Shown here in pieces: positions 9,741 to 18,148 of a stretch of 64,000 bases of DNA. The stretch comes from Martelella mediterranea DSM 17316 (GTDB taxonomy: Bacteria; Pseudomonadota; Alphaproteobacteria; Rhizobiales; Rhizobiaceae), in contig NZ_CP020330.1 in NCBI RefSeq assembly GCF_002043005.1, positions 3,428,001 to 3,492,000 on the forward strand. Reading direction: 5' to 3'. A program made the translations under genes and the position numbers. How positions within the stretch are numbered: position 1 is the stretch's first letter; each line of letters opens with the position of its first letter. The notes under the pieces are model-generated. The model was not told the DNA's origin. It searched no databases and worked only from the letters and a program-made list of their open reading frames with translations.

Positions 9741-10640
9741 TCACAGCGGCCGGACGCGTGTGACATAAGCCTCGAAGAAATCCGAAAACCGGGCGACCCG
9801 GATCGGCAGGCGGTCATAGGGCGGATAGTAAAGCGTCAGCCAGAGTTCCGGCGGCGACCAGTCGGAAAGCACCTGCGTCAGCCGTCCCTCTCCCAGCGCT
9901 TCCTCAACGATGAAATGCGGCAGCAGCGCCACGCCCTCGCCATTCTCGGCAAGCCGCGCCAGCAATTCGCCGTTGTTGCCGGCAAGATTCGTCCCCGCCC
10001 TCACCCGCCGCTTTTTCCCGGCGCTCGTCAGCTCCCAGGTTTCAGCCGTCGCCTCGGCGTCGAAGGCGAGGCAGGCGGTGGCGGCGAGATCGTCGGGCGT
10101 TCGCGGCGTTCCGTTTGCGGCCAGAAAGCCGGGCGATGCCACCAGCACCCGCCGGACCGGGCACAGCTTGCGCCAGATCGTCGACTTGTCATCCGGCGGG
10201 CCGGAAATACGGATCGCCAGATCGAACGGCGCGCCAACGATATCGACGAAGCTGTCCTCAAGCGTCACCGAAAGGCTGATCGCGGGATGCTCCGAACGGA
10301 AGCCCGAAAGCACGTCCGGCAATATCTGTTGGCCAAGCGACAGCGGGGCGTTCAGCCGGATATGGCCGCTGACGGCGCTTTCCCGCTCGCGCACCTCCTC
10401 GCTGGCATCGTCGAAGGCCTTCAGCAGCGGCCGCATCCGCGCCGCATAGATCGCCCCCGCCGCGGTGAGCGAGACCTGGCGCGTGGTGCGCACGAAAAGC
10501 TGCACGCCGAGCCGCTGCTCCAGCGCGCCGACAGCCCGCGTCACGCTCGGCGCGGTCATCGCAAGCGTCCGCGCCGCTGCGGCGAAACTGCCCAGCTCGG
10601 CAACGCTCAGGAAAACCCGGATGTCATTCAGATCCTTCAT
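9741..10640 (-). CDS. LysR-family regulator, divergent from MhqO/MhqD-type genes
   Basis: A 299-residue LysR-type regulator. An N-terminal winged HTH spans residues 1-60 (FAAAARTLAMTAPSVTRAVGALEQRLG), and a periplasmic-binding-protein-like effector domain follows. It is transcribed away from the ring-cleaving dioxygenase, the usual arrangement for a LysR regulator and its target. No Shine-Dalgarno sequence is present, and the candidate -10 lies 8-13 nt before the ATG, so the transcript may be leaderless. Inferred ligand: a quinone or catechol-type aromatic, from the neighbours. Confidence 0.88.
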   Translation of the reverse strand: MKDLNDIRVFLSVAELGSFAAAARTLAMTAPSVTRAVGALEQRLGVQLFVRTTRQVSLTAAGAIYAARMRPLLKAFDDASEEVRERESAVSGHIRLNAPLSLGQQILPDVLSGFRSEHPAISLSVTLEDSFVDIVGAPFDLAIRISGPPDDKSTIWRKLCPVRRVLVASPGFLAANGTPRTPDDLAATACLAFDAEATAETWELTSAGKKRRVRAGTNLAGNNGELLARLAENGEGVALLPHFIVEEALGEGRLTQVLSDWSPPELWLTLYYPPYDRLPIRVARFSDFFEAYVTRVRPL

Positions 10641-10647
10641 CAGTCTA

Positions 10648-10687
10648 TTATTACGTTTATTGCAATAATAATGTCAATTTTATTGCA
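10648..10687 (-). promoter_or_regulatory. Candidate lysR promoter with internal palindrome (operator)
   Basis: On the minus strand, TTGACA (10677-10672) and TAATAA (10653-10648) are separated by 18 nt. The perfect 12-bp palindrome TTATTGCAATAA (10657-10668) fills the spacer. A repeated half-site TTATTGCA lies at 10680-10687, 23 bp from the first. This arrangement fits autorepression and divergent control by the LysR protein. The promoter elements are read by eye. Confidence 0.55.
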
Positions 10688-10769
10688 CTATACGCGGTGA
10701 GCCAGAATCGCCATCTTATGGCCAGAAGCGAGGCGCGGCAGACGCGCCCGTACAGCAAGGAACAGTTCG

Positions 10770-11702
10770 ATGTTACAGCAGATCAAGGGCCTGCATCACA
10801 TCACCTCGATGGCGGCGGATGCCCAGGCCAATAACGACTTCTTCACCGGCGCGCTCGGGCTAAGACGCGTCAAGAAGACCGTGAACTTCGACGCGCCCGA
10901 TGTCTATCACCTCTATTACGGCGACGAAATCGGCACGCCCGGCTCGGTGATGACCTACTTTCCCTTCCCGCACATAGCGGCGGCAAGGCCCGGAACGGGC
11001 GAGGTCGGCGAGACGCTGTTTGCGGTCCCGCGCGGCGCGCTCGGCTTCTGGAAGGAGCGTCTCGGCAAGCTTGGCGTCGGAAACATCACGGAGAGCGAAG
11101 TCTTCGGCGAAAAGCGGCTGCATTTCGCAGGCCCGGACCGGGATGCCTTCGCGCTGGTCGAGGTGGACCATGATCACCGCGCCGGCTGGCTCAAGGGCGA
11201 TATCGCCGAGGCCGAGGCTATCCGGGGCTTCCATGGCGCAAGCCTGCGGCTCGCTGACAGCGGCGCGACGGGGGAATTGCTCGGTTTCATGGGCTATGAA
11301 AAGGTCGACGGCAAGGATGACTGGACCCGTTTTGCGATCGGCAACGGCAATGGCGCCGATGTCATCGACATCCAGACCCTGCCGTCGGCCAACGCCGCCC
11401 GTCAGGGCGCAGGCTCCGTCCATCACATCGCGTTCGCGGTGGAAGATCGCGCCGCCCAGCTCGAAGTCCGCAAGGCGCTGATGGATACCGGCTACCAGGT
11501 GACCCCGGTGATCGACCGGAACTATTTCTGGGCGATCTATTTCCGCACGCCCGGCGGCGTGCTGTTCGAGATCGCCACCAACGAACCGGGCTTTGACGCC
11601 GACGAGGACACCGCCCATCTCGGCGAGGCGCTGAAACTGCCGCCGCAATATGAGCAGCATCGCGCGCAGATCGAGCAAATCCTGACGCCGATCAAAGATT
11701 GA
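10770..11702 (+). CDS. Ring-cleaving dioxygenase, MhqO-type (VOC superfamily)
   Basis: A 310-residue protein with two vicinal-oxygen-chelate domains (about 1-135 and 150-300). Likely metal ligands are the His in GLHHIT (residues 9-10), the His in SVHHIAF of the second domain and the Glu in VLFEIAT. It resembles MhqO/MhqE-type glyoxalase-family dioxygenases linked to hydroquinone/catechol detoxification in Firmicutes and proteobacteria. AAGGA precedes the ATG by 8 nt. The next gene is an MhqD-like hydrolase, an association also seen in the B. subtilis MhqR regulon. Substrate is inferred. Confidence 0.85.
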   Translation: MLQQIKGLHHITSMAADAQANNDFFTGALGLRRVKKTVNFDAPDVYHLYYGDEIGTPGSVMTYFPFPHIAAARPGTGEVGETLFAVPRGALGFWKERLGKLGVGNITESEVFGEKRLHFAGPDRDAFALVEVDHDHRAGWLKGDIAEAEAIRGFHGASLRLADSGATGELLGFMGYEKVDGKDDWTRFAIGNGNGADVIDIQTLPSANAARQGAGSVHHIAFAVEDRAAQLEVRKALMDTGYQVTPVIDRNYFWAIYFRTPGGVLFEIATNEPGFDADEDTAHLGEALKLPPQYEQHRAQIEQILTPIKD

Positions 11703-11712
11703 CATTGCCAAG

Positions 11713-11738
11713 GCGCCTGTCCTGTTTTGGACGGGCGC
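11713..11738 (+). other. Intercistronic hairpin between dioxygenase and hydrolase genes
   Basis: A 10-bp stem (GCGCCTGTCC / GGACGGGCGC, one G-T pair) with a TGTTTT loop lies 10 nt after the dioxygenase stop. There is no immediate T-run, so it is more likely an mRNA-stabilising or attenuating structure than a full terminator. It may set the ratio of the two products. Confidence 0.45.
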
Positions 11739-11808
11739 TGCCTCCCTTTTCCCGGCCCGCGAGCCCGATTGACGAGCGCCATCGCGCGCCGGTTGGAGAA
11801 CCACAAGC

Positions 11809-12414
11809 ATGACAAACGATACATACAATGCGTTCACCCGCGCCGGCGCGGCTGGCGAACCGCTGGTTTTCAGCTTTCACGGCACGGGCGGCAACGAGCA
11901 TCAGTTCGTGCCTCTCGTCGACCAGATTCTGCCAAACGCGGCCATCGTTTCACCGCGCGGCGACGTTTCGGAATATGGCGCGCTGCGCTTCTTCCGGCGC
12001 ACCGGCGAAGGCGTCTACGACATGGAAGACCTCGCCCTTCGCACCGCCAGGATGAGCCGCTTCATCGCCGAACACCGCAAGGCCAATCCCGGTCGCGCGG
12101 TCTATGGCATCGGCTATTCCAACGGCGCCAACATTCTCGCCTCGGTGCTGTTCGGACAACCCGACCTCTTCGATCGCGCCGTGCTCATGCATCCGCTGAT
12201 CCCGTGGACGCCGCAGGACAATGCCGGTCTCGCGGGCAAACGAATCCTCATCACGGCGGGCGAACGCGACCCGATCTGCCCGCCTGAAGGAACCCATGCC
12301 CTGATCAATTATTTCGAAGCACAAAAGGCCGATCTTGCCACGCTGTTCCACCCCGGCGGCCATGAAATCCGCCCACAGGAAATCGAGGCCGTCGCCGCGT
12401 TCCTGACAAGCTGA
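11809..12414 (+). CDS. Alpha/beta hydrolase, MhqD-like carboxylesterase
   Basis: A 201-residue hydrolase of the phospholipase/carboxylesterase family. The nucleophile elbow GYSNG has Ser104, the acid is in AGERDPICP and the base in HPGGHE. An oxyanion-type FHGTGGNE lies at residues 23-30. Length and motifs match the small MhqD/YodD-like esterases. It lies 106 nt after the dioxygenase on the same strand; together they suggest detoxification or use of a quinone-derived aromatic. It ends convergently with anmK. Confidence 0.85.
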   Translation: MTNDTYNAFTRAGAAGEPLVFSFHGTGGNEHQFVPLVDQILPNAAIVSPRGDVSEYGALRFFRRTGEGVYDMEDLALRTARMSRFIAEHRKANPGRAVYGIGYSNGANILASVLFGQPDLFDRAVLMHPLIPWTPQDNAGLAGKRILITAGERDPICPPEGTHALINYFEAQKADLATLFHPGGHEIRPQEIEAVAAFLTS

Positions 12415-12461
12415 CAGGCCTCATACCTTCTCGGCGTTTGAGAGCAGGGACGGCGAAAAAC

Positions 12462-13589
12462 TCAGCCCGCGACCTTTCCGCCAGCCATCGGCACGGGAAC
12501 GCCGGTGGTTGTCGGGAAGCTGATCGGAAGACCGCGCAGCGTCCGCACCGCAAGAAACGCAAAACACTCCGCCTCGATCGCATCGCCGCGCCAGCCGACC
12601 GTTTCGGCTGGGACAGCCTCGACGCCGGCGCGCGTTCCGAGCATCGCCATGATCGCCGGGTTGCGCCGCCCGCCGCCACAGACGATCAGGCGTTTCGGAC
12701 GCACCGGCAAAAGGTCGAGCGCCTTGCCGACGGCGGCGGCCGTAAAGGCGGTCAGGGTTGCCGCGCCCGTGGCTGGATCGAGGCCATCGGCCATGGCGGC
12801 AGTGAAGTCGAACCGGTCGAGGGATTTGGGATAAGGCGCTGAAAGATAGGGATGTTCGAGGAGGCGCTCAAGCCGCTCCTCGTTGACCGTGCCGGAAAGC
12901 GCCAGCTTGCCGTCGCGGTCCATCTCGCCGAGGCCGTTTGCCTTGATGAAATCGTTGAGGGGCGCATTGGCGGGACCGGTGTCGAAGGCGATCAGGCGGT
13001 CTCTACCATCCCATGCGGTGACATTGGCGACGCCGCCGAGATTGAGCACAGCCGTCTCGCCCGTCATGTCGAGGCCGCGCAGCAGGGCCTGGTGGTAGCC
13101 GGCGGAGAGTGGCGCGCCCTGCCCGCCGGCGCGGATATCGGCGGTGCGGAAATCATAGGCGACCTTGCAGCCGAGCAGGTCGTGCATCAGCGCGCCATCG
13201 CCAAGCTGGCGGGTATCGCCGATGCGCGCCTTCGTCGGCGCGCGGTGCAACACCGACTGGCCGTGGAAGCCGACAACGCCGATATCGGCCATGGTCAGGC
13301 CTTCGGCTTCGACCAGCGCCTTCACGGCGGCGGACTGGGCGCGGGTCAGAATTTCTTCGGCCTTCGCGAAAATTTCGGGCTCCGGGCCTTCGAAATTCCA
13401 CTTGCGGGCGATGGCAAGCGTTTCCTCCAGCAGATCGCGGGTCGATTGCGGATAGGGCGCCAACGTATAGGCGCCGAATTGCTCGACGCTGACGCCATCG
13501 GTCTTCAGCATCGCGACATCGATATTACCGTCGAGCACGGTGCCCGTCATCAGGCCCACGGCCCAGACCGGTTTGAAATCCTCGGCCAT
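12462..13589 (-). CDS. anmK: Anhydro-N-acetylmuramic acid kinase (AnmK)
   Basis: A 375-residue kinase that hydrolyses and phosphorylates 1,6-anhydro-MurNAc to MurNAc-6-phosphate in peptidoglycan recycling. Family motifs are [10 protein letters not shown] at residues 12-21, [29 protein letters not shown] and DTGPAN. The start is ATG 13589, overlapping the TAA of the upstream serine hydrolase gene by one base; an in-frame extension further up lies inside that gene and is rejected. It is the last gene of the murQ operon, so its product feeds MurQ. Confidence 0.93.
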   Translation of the reverse strand: MAEDFKPVWAVGLMTGTVLDGNIDVAMLKTDGVSVEQFGAYTLAPYPQSTRDLLEETLAIARKWNFEGPEPEIFAKAEEILTRAQSAAVKALVEAEGLTMADIGVVGFHGQSVLHRAPTKARIGDTRQLGDGALMHDLLGCKVAYDFRTADIRAGGQGAPLSAGYHQALLRGLDMTGETAVLNLGGVANVTAWDGRDRLIAFDTGPANAPLNDFIKANGLGEMDRDGKLALSGTVNEERLERLLEHPYLSAPYPKSLDRFDFTAAMADGLDPATGAATLTAFTAAAVGKALDLLPVRPKRLIVCGGGRRNPAIMAMLGTRAGVEAVPAETVGWRGDAIEAECFAFLAVRTLRGLPISFPTTTGVPVPMAGGKVAG

Positions 13590-14593
13590 TAGTCCGCTCC
13601 GTTCATGAAATCGCTGACGGCGCGACGCAGCGCCATGATGCCGCTGTCGAAATGGCGGCTGGGGTGAACGCGGTTGGTGAGCAGCGTCCAGGCATGGCCG
13701 CGCTCGAAATCCACGCACAGCGAGGTGCCGGTGAAGCCGGTGTGGCCGATGGTCGCGGGTGAGCACAGCGCGCCGCCGTGCCAGTTCTCATAAGGGCGTT
13801 CCCAACCATGGGTGCGGCGTTCGGACAATGGCTCCCGCATCAGGCTGACCGTCGCGTCTCCGTTGCTGTCGCGCTCCAGCAGATCGCGGGCGAAATCCAG
13901 AACGGCGTCGACCTGCCCGAACAGCCCGGCATGGCCGGAGCCCTGAAGGGCGTGGCAATTCTCGTCATGCACCTCGCCCGCCATCACCCGGCCGCGCCAT
14001 GTGCAGCGCTCTGTGGCGGCCGTTTCCGTAGGATCAGCGGACCAGGCGAAACCCGGACCGGGATCAAGATCACGGATCGTCTTTCTGGAAAGCCGCTCCA
14101 GCGCGATGCCGAGCAGGATGTAGTTGATGTCGGAATAGACCGGCGTCTCCACCCGCTTCCATTCCCGCTGCAGCACGAAGGCCCTCAGCCGGTCGGGATC
14201 GCCGCCATAGGTGTAGATCGGTTCGACCGCGGGGAAAGGCGTCTGGTGTCCGAGGCACTGGCGGAAGGTCACCTGCCGCTCCCAGCAGTTGGGATCATAT
14301 TGCCGGAAATCAGGAATAACGGCGGTCAGAGGCGCATCGAGGTCGATGTCTCCGGCTTCTGCGCGCGCCAGAATGCGCGACGTGGTGAAGATCACCTTGG
14401 TGAGCGAGGCGAGATCGAACCATGTGTCGATCGTCATCGGGCGCTCTTCCGGCAAGATCGCGGCCCTGCCGACGGCGCGCGTCAGCCGGTTGCCGTCGCG
14501 GTCTACGAGGCCCAGCACGCCGCCGGGAATACGCCCGTTGGCAACGGATTGCTCAAGTGCTGCAAACGCCTTGTCGAAACCGGTCTCGCTCAT
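13589..14593 (-). CDS. Class-C beta-lactamase-fold serine hydrolase of the muropeptide operon
   Basis: A 334-residue serine hydrolase with no signal peptide, so probably cytoplasmic. Catalytic motifs are SLTK (Ser63, Lys66), YSD (Tyr153) and a KTG-equivalent HTG in GHTGFTG. E. coli carries a relative of this fold (yfeW) next to murQP, which supports a muropeptide-related role such as peptidase, amidase or esterase on an imported fragment. Its ATG overlaps the stop of the ATPase gene (ATGA) and its stop overlaps anmK, so all are tightly coupled. The substrate is inferred. Confidence 0.85.
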   Translation of the reverse strand: MSETGFDKAFAALEQSVANGRIPGGVLGLVDRDGNRLTRAVGRAAILPEERPMTIDTWFDLASLTKVIFTTSRILARAEAGDIDLDAPLTAVIPDFRQYDPNCWERQVTFRQCLGHQTPFPAVEPIYTYGGDPDRLRAFVLQREWKRVETPVYSDINYILLGIALERLSRKTIRDLDPGPGFAWSADPTETAATERCTWRGRVMAGEVHDENCHALQGSGHAGLFGQVDAVLDFARDLLERDSNGDATVSLMREPLSERRTHGWERPYENWHGGALCSPATIGHTGFTGTSLCVDFERGHAWTLLTNRVHPSRHFDSGIMALRRAVSDFMNGAD

Positions 14594-16329
14594 GCTTCGG
14601 CCCTCGCCAGATGATCATCGCCATAGGATATCCAATCCGCCTGCGGCGGCTCGTAGCCCGCCGGGCGCACCAGCGACGGGACATCGGTGGTGTCGAGCCG
14701 GTAATCCTGGTGGCGGCGGTCGATGCTCGGCACCGCCGAGATCAGCCGTTTGGTATAGGAATGCCGCGGATCGGCAAGCACCGACCTTGCATCGCCGATC
14801 TCGACGATCTGACCAGCATAGACCACCGCGATGCGGTGGGCGATGCGCTCGACCACGGCCATGTCGTGGGTGACGAACACGTAGGAGAGGTTCATGTCGC
14901 GCTGAAGCTCGGTCAGGAGTTCCAGAACCATCGCCTGCACGGAGACGTCGAGTGCGGACACCGCCTCGTCCAGTACCACGACGGAGGGCTTCAGCATCAG
15001 CGCGCGGGCGATGCAGAGCCGTTGGCGCTGGCCGCCGGAGAATTCGTGGGGATAGCGTGTCAGCGCGTTTTCAGGCAAGTCGACGCGTTTCAGCAATTCG
15101 GCCATGCGGGCGCGGCTCTCGGCATTCAGCCTTCCGCCGGTGGCGATCACCGGTTCGGCGAGAATGCTGTCGACGCGAAGGCGCGGATTGAGCGAGGCGT
15201 AGGGGTTCTGGAACACCATCTGGATCGGATCGCCATGGGCGGCGACCGAACCGCCCTCACCGAGCGAGAAATTGCCGCGCGTGGGCTTGGTGAGCCCCAT
15301 TATGGCGCGCGCCGTGGTCGACTTGCCGGAGCCGCTTTCGCCGACAATGCCCAGCGTCTCGCCCGGCATCAGGTCGAAATCAATGCCATCGACGGCATGG
15401 ACGGCGCCCGTCCGTCTGTTGAAGAAACCGGAGGCGACGGGAAAACGCACGGTCAGGTTTTCAACCGACAACACCGGTCTGGCTTCGGACTTGCGTGTGA
15501 AGTCGCGGCGCACCGCCCGTCCCTCGGCAAAATGCGGCACCGCCTTCAGGAGATGCTGCGTATATGGATGTTCCGGGTTATCGAGAACCGCATCGGTCTC
15601 GCCCTGCTCCACCACCTCGCCGGCCTGCATCACCATCACCTTGTCGGCGATGCCGGCGACGAGGCCGATATCGTGGGTGATGAAGATCAGGCCCATCTCG
15701 CTTTCGCGCTTCAATTCGGAAAGCAGCGCCAGGATCTGCGCCTGCACCGTCACGTCGAGCGCGGTCGTCGGCTCGTCCGCGATCAGCAGGCGCGGATTGC
15801 ATGACAGCGCGGTGGCAATCATCACCCGTTGCAGCATGCCGCCGGAAAGCTGATGCGGATGGTATTTCAGCCGCCTTGCGGCATCCGGGATACGGACGCG
15901 CTCAAGCGCTTCCTTCGCGGCATTCATCGCCTGCTTGCCTGTGAGGCCGTGATGCAGGCGGAAGCTTTCCGCAATCTGCTCGCCGATGGTGTGGACCGGG
16001 TTCAGCGAGGTCATCGGCTCCTGAAAGATCATACCGATCTCCCGGCCACGAATGCCGGTCAGGCGTTTTTCCGGAAGGCTCGCGAGGTCGACGGTTTTGC
16101 CGTCCGACAGCGTATAGTCGATGCGACCACCGGTGATCTTGCCGCCGCCGAAATCGACAAGTCGGTTGAGGCAGAGCGAGGTCACCGATTTGCCCGAACC
16201 GCTCTCACCGACAATCGCAAGCGTCTCGCCGGCATCGAGATCGAAGCTGACGCCACGCACGACTTCATTCTGTTCCGGCCGCTTGCCGAAGCCGACACGG
16301 AGATCGGAGACGGAAACAAGTCTGCTCAT
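14590..16329 (-). CDS. Fused two-domain ATPase of an Opp/Yej-type ABC importer
   Basis: A 579-residue protein with two ABC ATPase domains in tandem (about 1-265 and 275-560), each with GESGSGKS Walker A. The signatures are LSGGMLQR and FSGGQRQR, each followed by a Walker B and H-loop. It equals DppD plus DppF fused, as in YejF/GsiA. The start is ATG 16329, overlapping the permease stop (ATGA); the longer open frame upstream runs inside the permease gene. It powers uptake through the two permeases upstream. Confidence 0.9.
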   Translation of the reverse strand: MSRLVSVSDLRVGFGKRPEQNEVVRGVSFDLDAGETLAIVGESGSGKSVTSLCLNRLVDFGGGKITGGRIDYTLSDGKTVDLASLPEKRLTGIRGREIGMIFQEPMTSLNPVHTIGEQIAESFRLHHGLTGKQAMNAAKEALERVRIPDAARRLKYHPHQLSGGMLQRVMIATALSCNPRLLIADEPTTALDVTVQAQILALLSELKRESEMGLIFITHDIGLVAGIADKVMVMQAGEVVEQGETDAVLDNPEHPYTQHLLKAVPHFAEGRAVRRDFTRKSEARPVLSVENLTVRFPVASGFFNRRTGAVHAVDGIDFDLMPGETLGIVGESGSGKSTTARAIMGLTKPTRGNFSLGEGGSVAAHGDPIQMVFQNPYASLNPRLRVDSILAEPVIATGGRLNAESRARMAELLKRVDLPENALTRYPHEFSGGQRQRLCIARALMLKPSVVVLDEAVSALDVSVQAMVLELLTELQRDMNLSYVFVTHDMAVVERIAHRIAVVYAGQIVEIGDARSVLADPRHSYTKRLISAVPSIDRRHQDYRLDTTDVPSLVRPAGYEPPQADWISYGDDHLARAEA

Positions 16330-17165
16330 GCCTCTGCCCTCCTGGAACGGGGATCGAGAATGTCGCGCAGCGCATCGCCCAGCAGGTTGAAGCCGAGAAT
16401 GCCGAGCATGATCGCGAGTGCGGGGAAGATCAGCAGCCAGGGCGCCATCTCCATCAGGTTGCGCGCCTCGCTCAGCATCAGGCCGAGGGAGGCCTGCGGC
16501 GGCTGGGTGCCGAGGCCGAGGAAGGAAAGCCCCGCCTCCGTCAGCAGCGCCCAGGCGAGCGCCAGGGTCACCTGCACGGTGAGCGGCGCGACCAGATTGA
16601 GCAGCATGTGCCGCGACAGGATGTAGGAACGCGATGAGCCGAAGGTGCGGGCGGCATCCACGAATTCGCGGGTTTTCAGCGACAGCGCCGGGCCGCGCAC
16701 GACGCGGGTGAAGATCGGCGTGTAGACGAAGGCGATCGCCATCACGCTGGTCCAGGTGCCGGGGCCGACAATGGTGATGATCAGGAGCGCCAGCAGGATC
16801 GCCGGAAACGCCAGCAGCACATCCATAAGCCGCATGATCGCGCCATCCCAGTTGCCGCCGAACCATGCCGCCGCAAGGCCGAGCACGATGCCGGCGATCG
16901 TTGCCAGCGCCACGGAGGAAAAGGAAACGATGAAGGATTGCGCGATGCCGATCATCAGCCGGCTCGCGACATCGCGGCCGAGCAGATCGGTGCCCATCCA
17001 ATAGGTCGCGGACGGCGCATGCAGGCGATCAAGACGGAACTGCGCCAGCGGGTCATGCGGGGTGATGCCGATCAGACCCAGGATCGCGATCACGATATAG
17101 AGCCCGACGATCGCGCCGCCGATGCGGCCGCTCGGATGGGAGAAGATTGAACGCAGGAGAGCCAT
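16326..17165 (-). CDS. ABC importer permease, DppC/OppC-like
   Basis: A 279-residue inner-membrane permease with about six membrane segments. It has the BPD_transp_1 EAA-type loop (REFVDAARTFGSSRSYILSRH) and the DppC-type periplasmic segment WMGTDLLGRDV. ATG 17165 is preferred because GGGAG sits 7 nt upstream; a GTG one codon earlier is possible. Start and stop both overlap neighbours, so stoichiometric translation with its partner is likely. Confidence 0.9.
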   Translation of the reverse strand: MALLRSIFSHPSGRIGGAIVGLYIVIAILGLIGITPHDPLAQFRLDRLHAPSATYWMGTDLLGRDVASRLMIGIAQSFIVSFSSVALATIAGIVLGLAAAWFGGNWDGAIMRLMDVLLAFPAILLALLIITIVGPGTWTSVMAIAFVYTPIFTRVVRGPALSLKTREFVDAARTFGSSRSYILSRHMLLNLVAPLTVQVTLALAWALLTEAGLSFLGLGTQPPQASLGLMLSEARNLMEMAPWLLIFPALAIMLGILGFNLLGDALRDILDPRSRRAEA

Positions 17166-18124
17166 CACTGCGCTCCCAGCCGGATACGCGGATCGAGCGC
17201 CGCATAGGCGAGATCGACCAGCAGATTGACGATCATGAAGTTGAGCGCGATGAACAGCACGCTGCCCTGCACAAGCGCATAATCGCGCTGCAGAATGGCG
17301 TCGAGCACCGTGCGCCCGAGGCCCGGCAGCGCGAACACCTGTTCCACGATCACCGCGCCGCCCAGCAGATAGCCGAACTCGACGCCGGAGACGGTGACGA
17401 CCGGGATCAGCGCATTGGGCAGCGCGTGATGCCAGATCACCTTGCGCTGCGGCACGCCCTTGGCGCGGGCGGTGCGGACATAGTCGTCGGAGAGAATATC
17501 GAGCATGGCGGAGCGGGAAATGCGGGTGACGGCGGCGGCGAAGGCGAAACCCAGCGTGAGGGCCGGCAGGATCATCTGCGCGAGGTTCTTCAGCGGATCT
17601 TCGAACAGGGGCGTGAATGTGCCCATGGCGGGCAGCACGCCGAACCAGACGGACAGCGCGTAAATCGCGAGCAGCGCGACCACGAAGCTCGGCGTCGACT
17701 GACCGATCATCGCGACGACGCGAACGATGAGGTCGGACGGCTTTTCGGCGTGGGTGGCGGCGTAAATGCCGGCCGGCAGGCCAATGGCGAGCGCCACGAT
17801 CATCGACAGCAATGCCAGTTCCAGCGTCAGCGGAAACACCCGCAGAATGACGTCCAGCACCGGCTTGCCATAGGTCACCGAAATGCCGAGGTCGCCATGC
17901 AGCGCTCCGCCGAGCCAGTGCCAGTATTGGCCAAACCAGCTCTGGTCCATGCCGAAATAGGTTTCAAGTGCTGCCCGCTGGGCCGGCGTCAGCAGGCCGG
18001 CCTCGGTCCCCAGCATCGCCGTGATGGCGTCGCCGGGAACCAGCCTGATCGAGATGAACACGAGGACCGACACCCCGAGCATGACCAGAGGAAAGGTCAC
18101 CAGTCTTCGGGTCAGATAGTTCAT
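17165..18124 (-). CDS. ABC importer permease, DppB/OppB-like
   Basis: A 319-residue inner-membrane permease. The N terminus (MNYLTRRLVTFPLVMLGVSVLVF) with RLVPGD is typical of DppB/OppB, and the EAA loop DYVRTARAKGVPQRKVIWHHALPNA lies near residue 210. It forms the channel with the downstream DppC-like subunit. It lies 24 nt after the binding-protein gene. Confidence 0.92.
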   Translation of the reverse strand: MNYLTRRLVTFPLVMLGVSVLVFISIRLVPGDAITAMLGTEAGLLTPAQRAALETYFGMDQSWFGQYWHWLGGALHGDLGISVTYGKPVLDVILRVFPLTLELALLSMIVALAIGLPAGIYAATHAEKPSDLIVRVVAMIGQSTPSFVVALLAIYALSVWFGVLPAMGTFTPLFEDPLKNLAQMILPALTLGFAFAAAVTRISRSAMLDILSDDYVRTARAKGVPQRKVIWHHALPNALIPVVTVSGVEFGYLLGGAVIVEQVFALPGLGRTVLDAILQRDYALVQGSVLFIALNFMIVNLLVDLAYAALDPRIRLGAQ

Positions 18125-18148
18125 GGAGCGTTGACCTCGTGTCTTTTC

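Noticed and set aside
11727..12287. 186-codon plus-strand frame overlapping the MhqD-like gene
   Set aside because: It is an out-of-phase Arg-rich shadow. The MhqD-like frame has the full catalytic triad.
14590..17001. 803-codon version of the muropeptide ATPase
   Set aside because: The extra N-terminal 224 codons lie inside the DppC-like permease gene in another frame. The true start is ATG 16329 with ATGA coupling.
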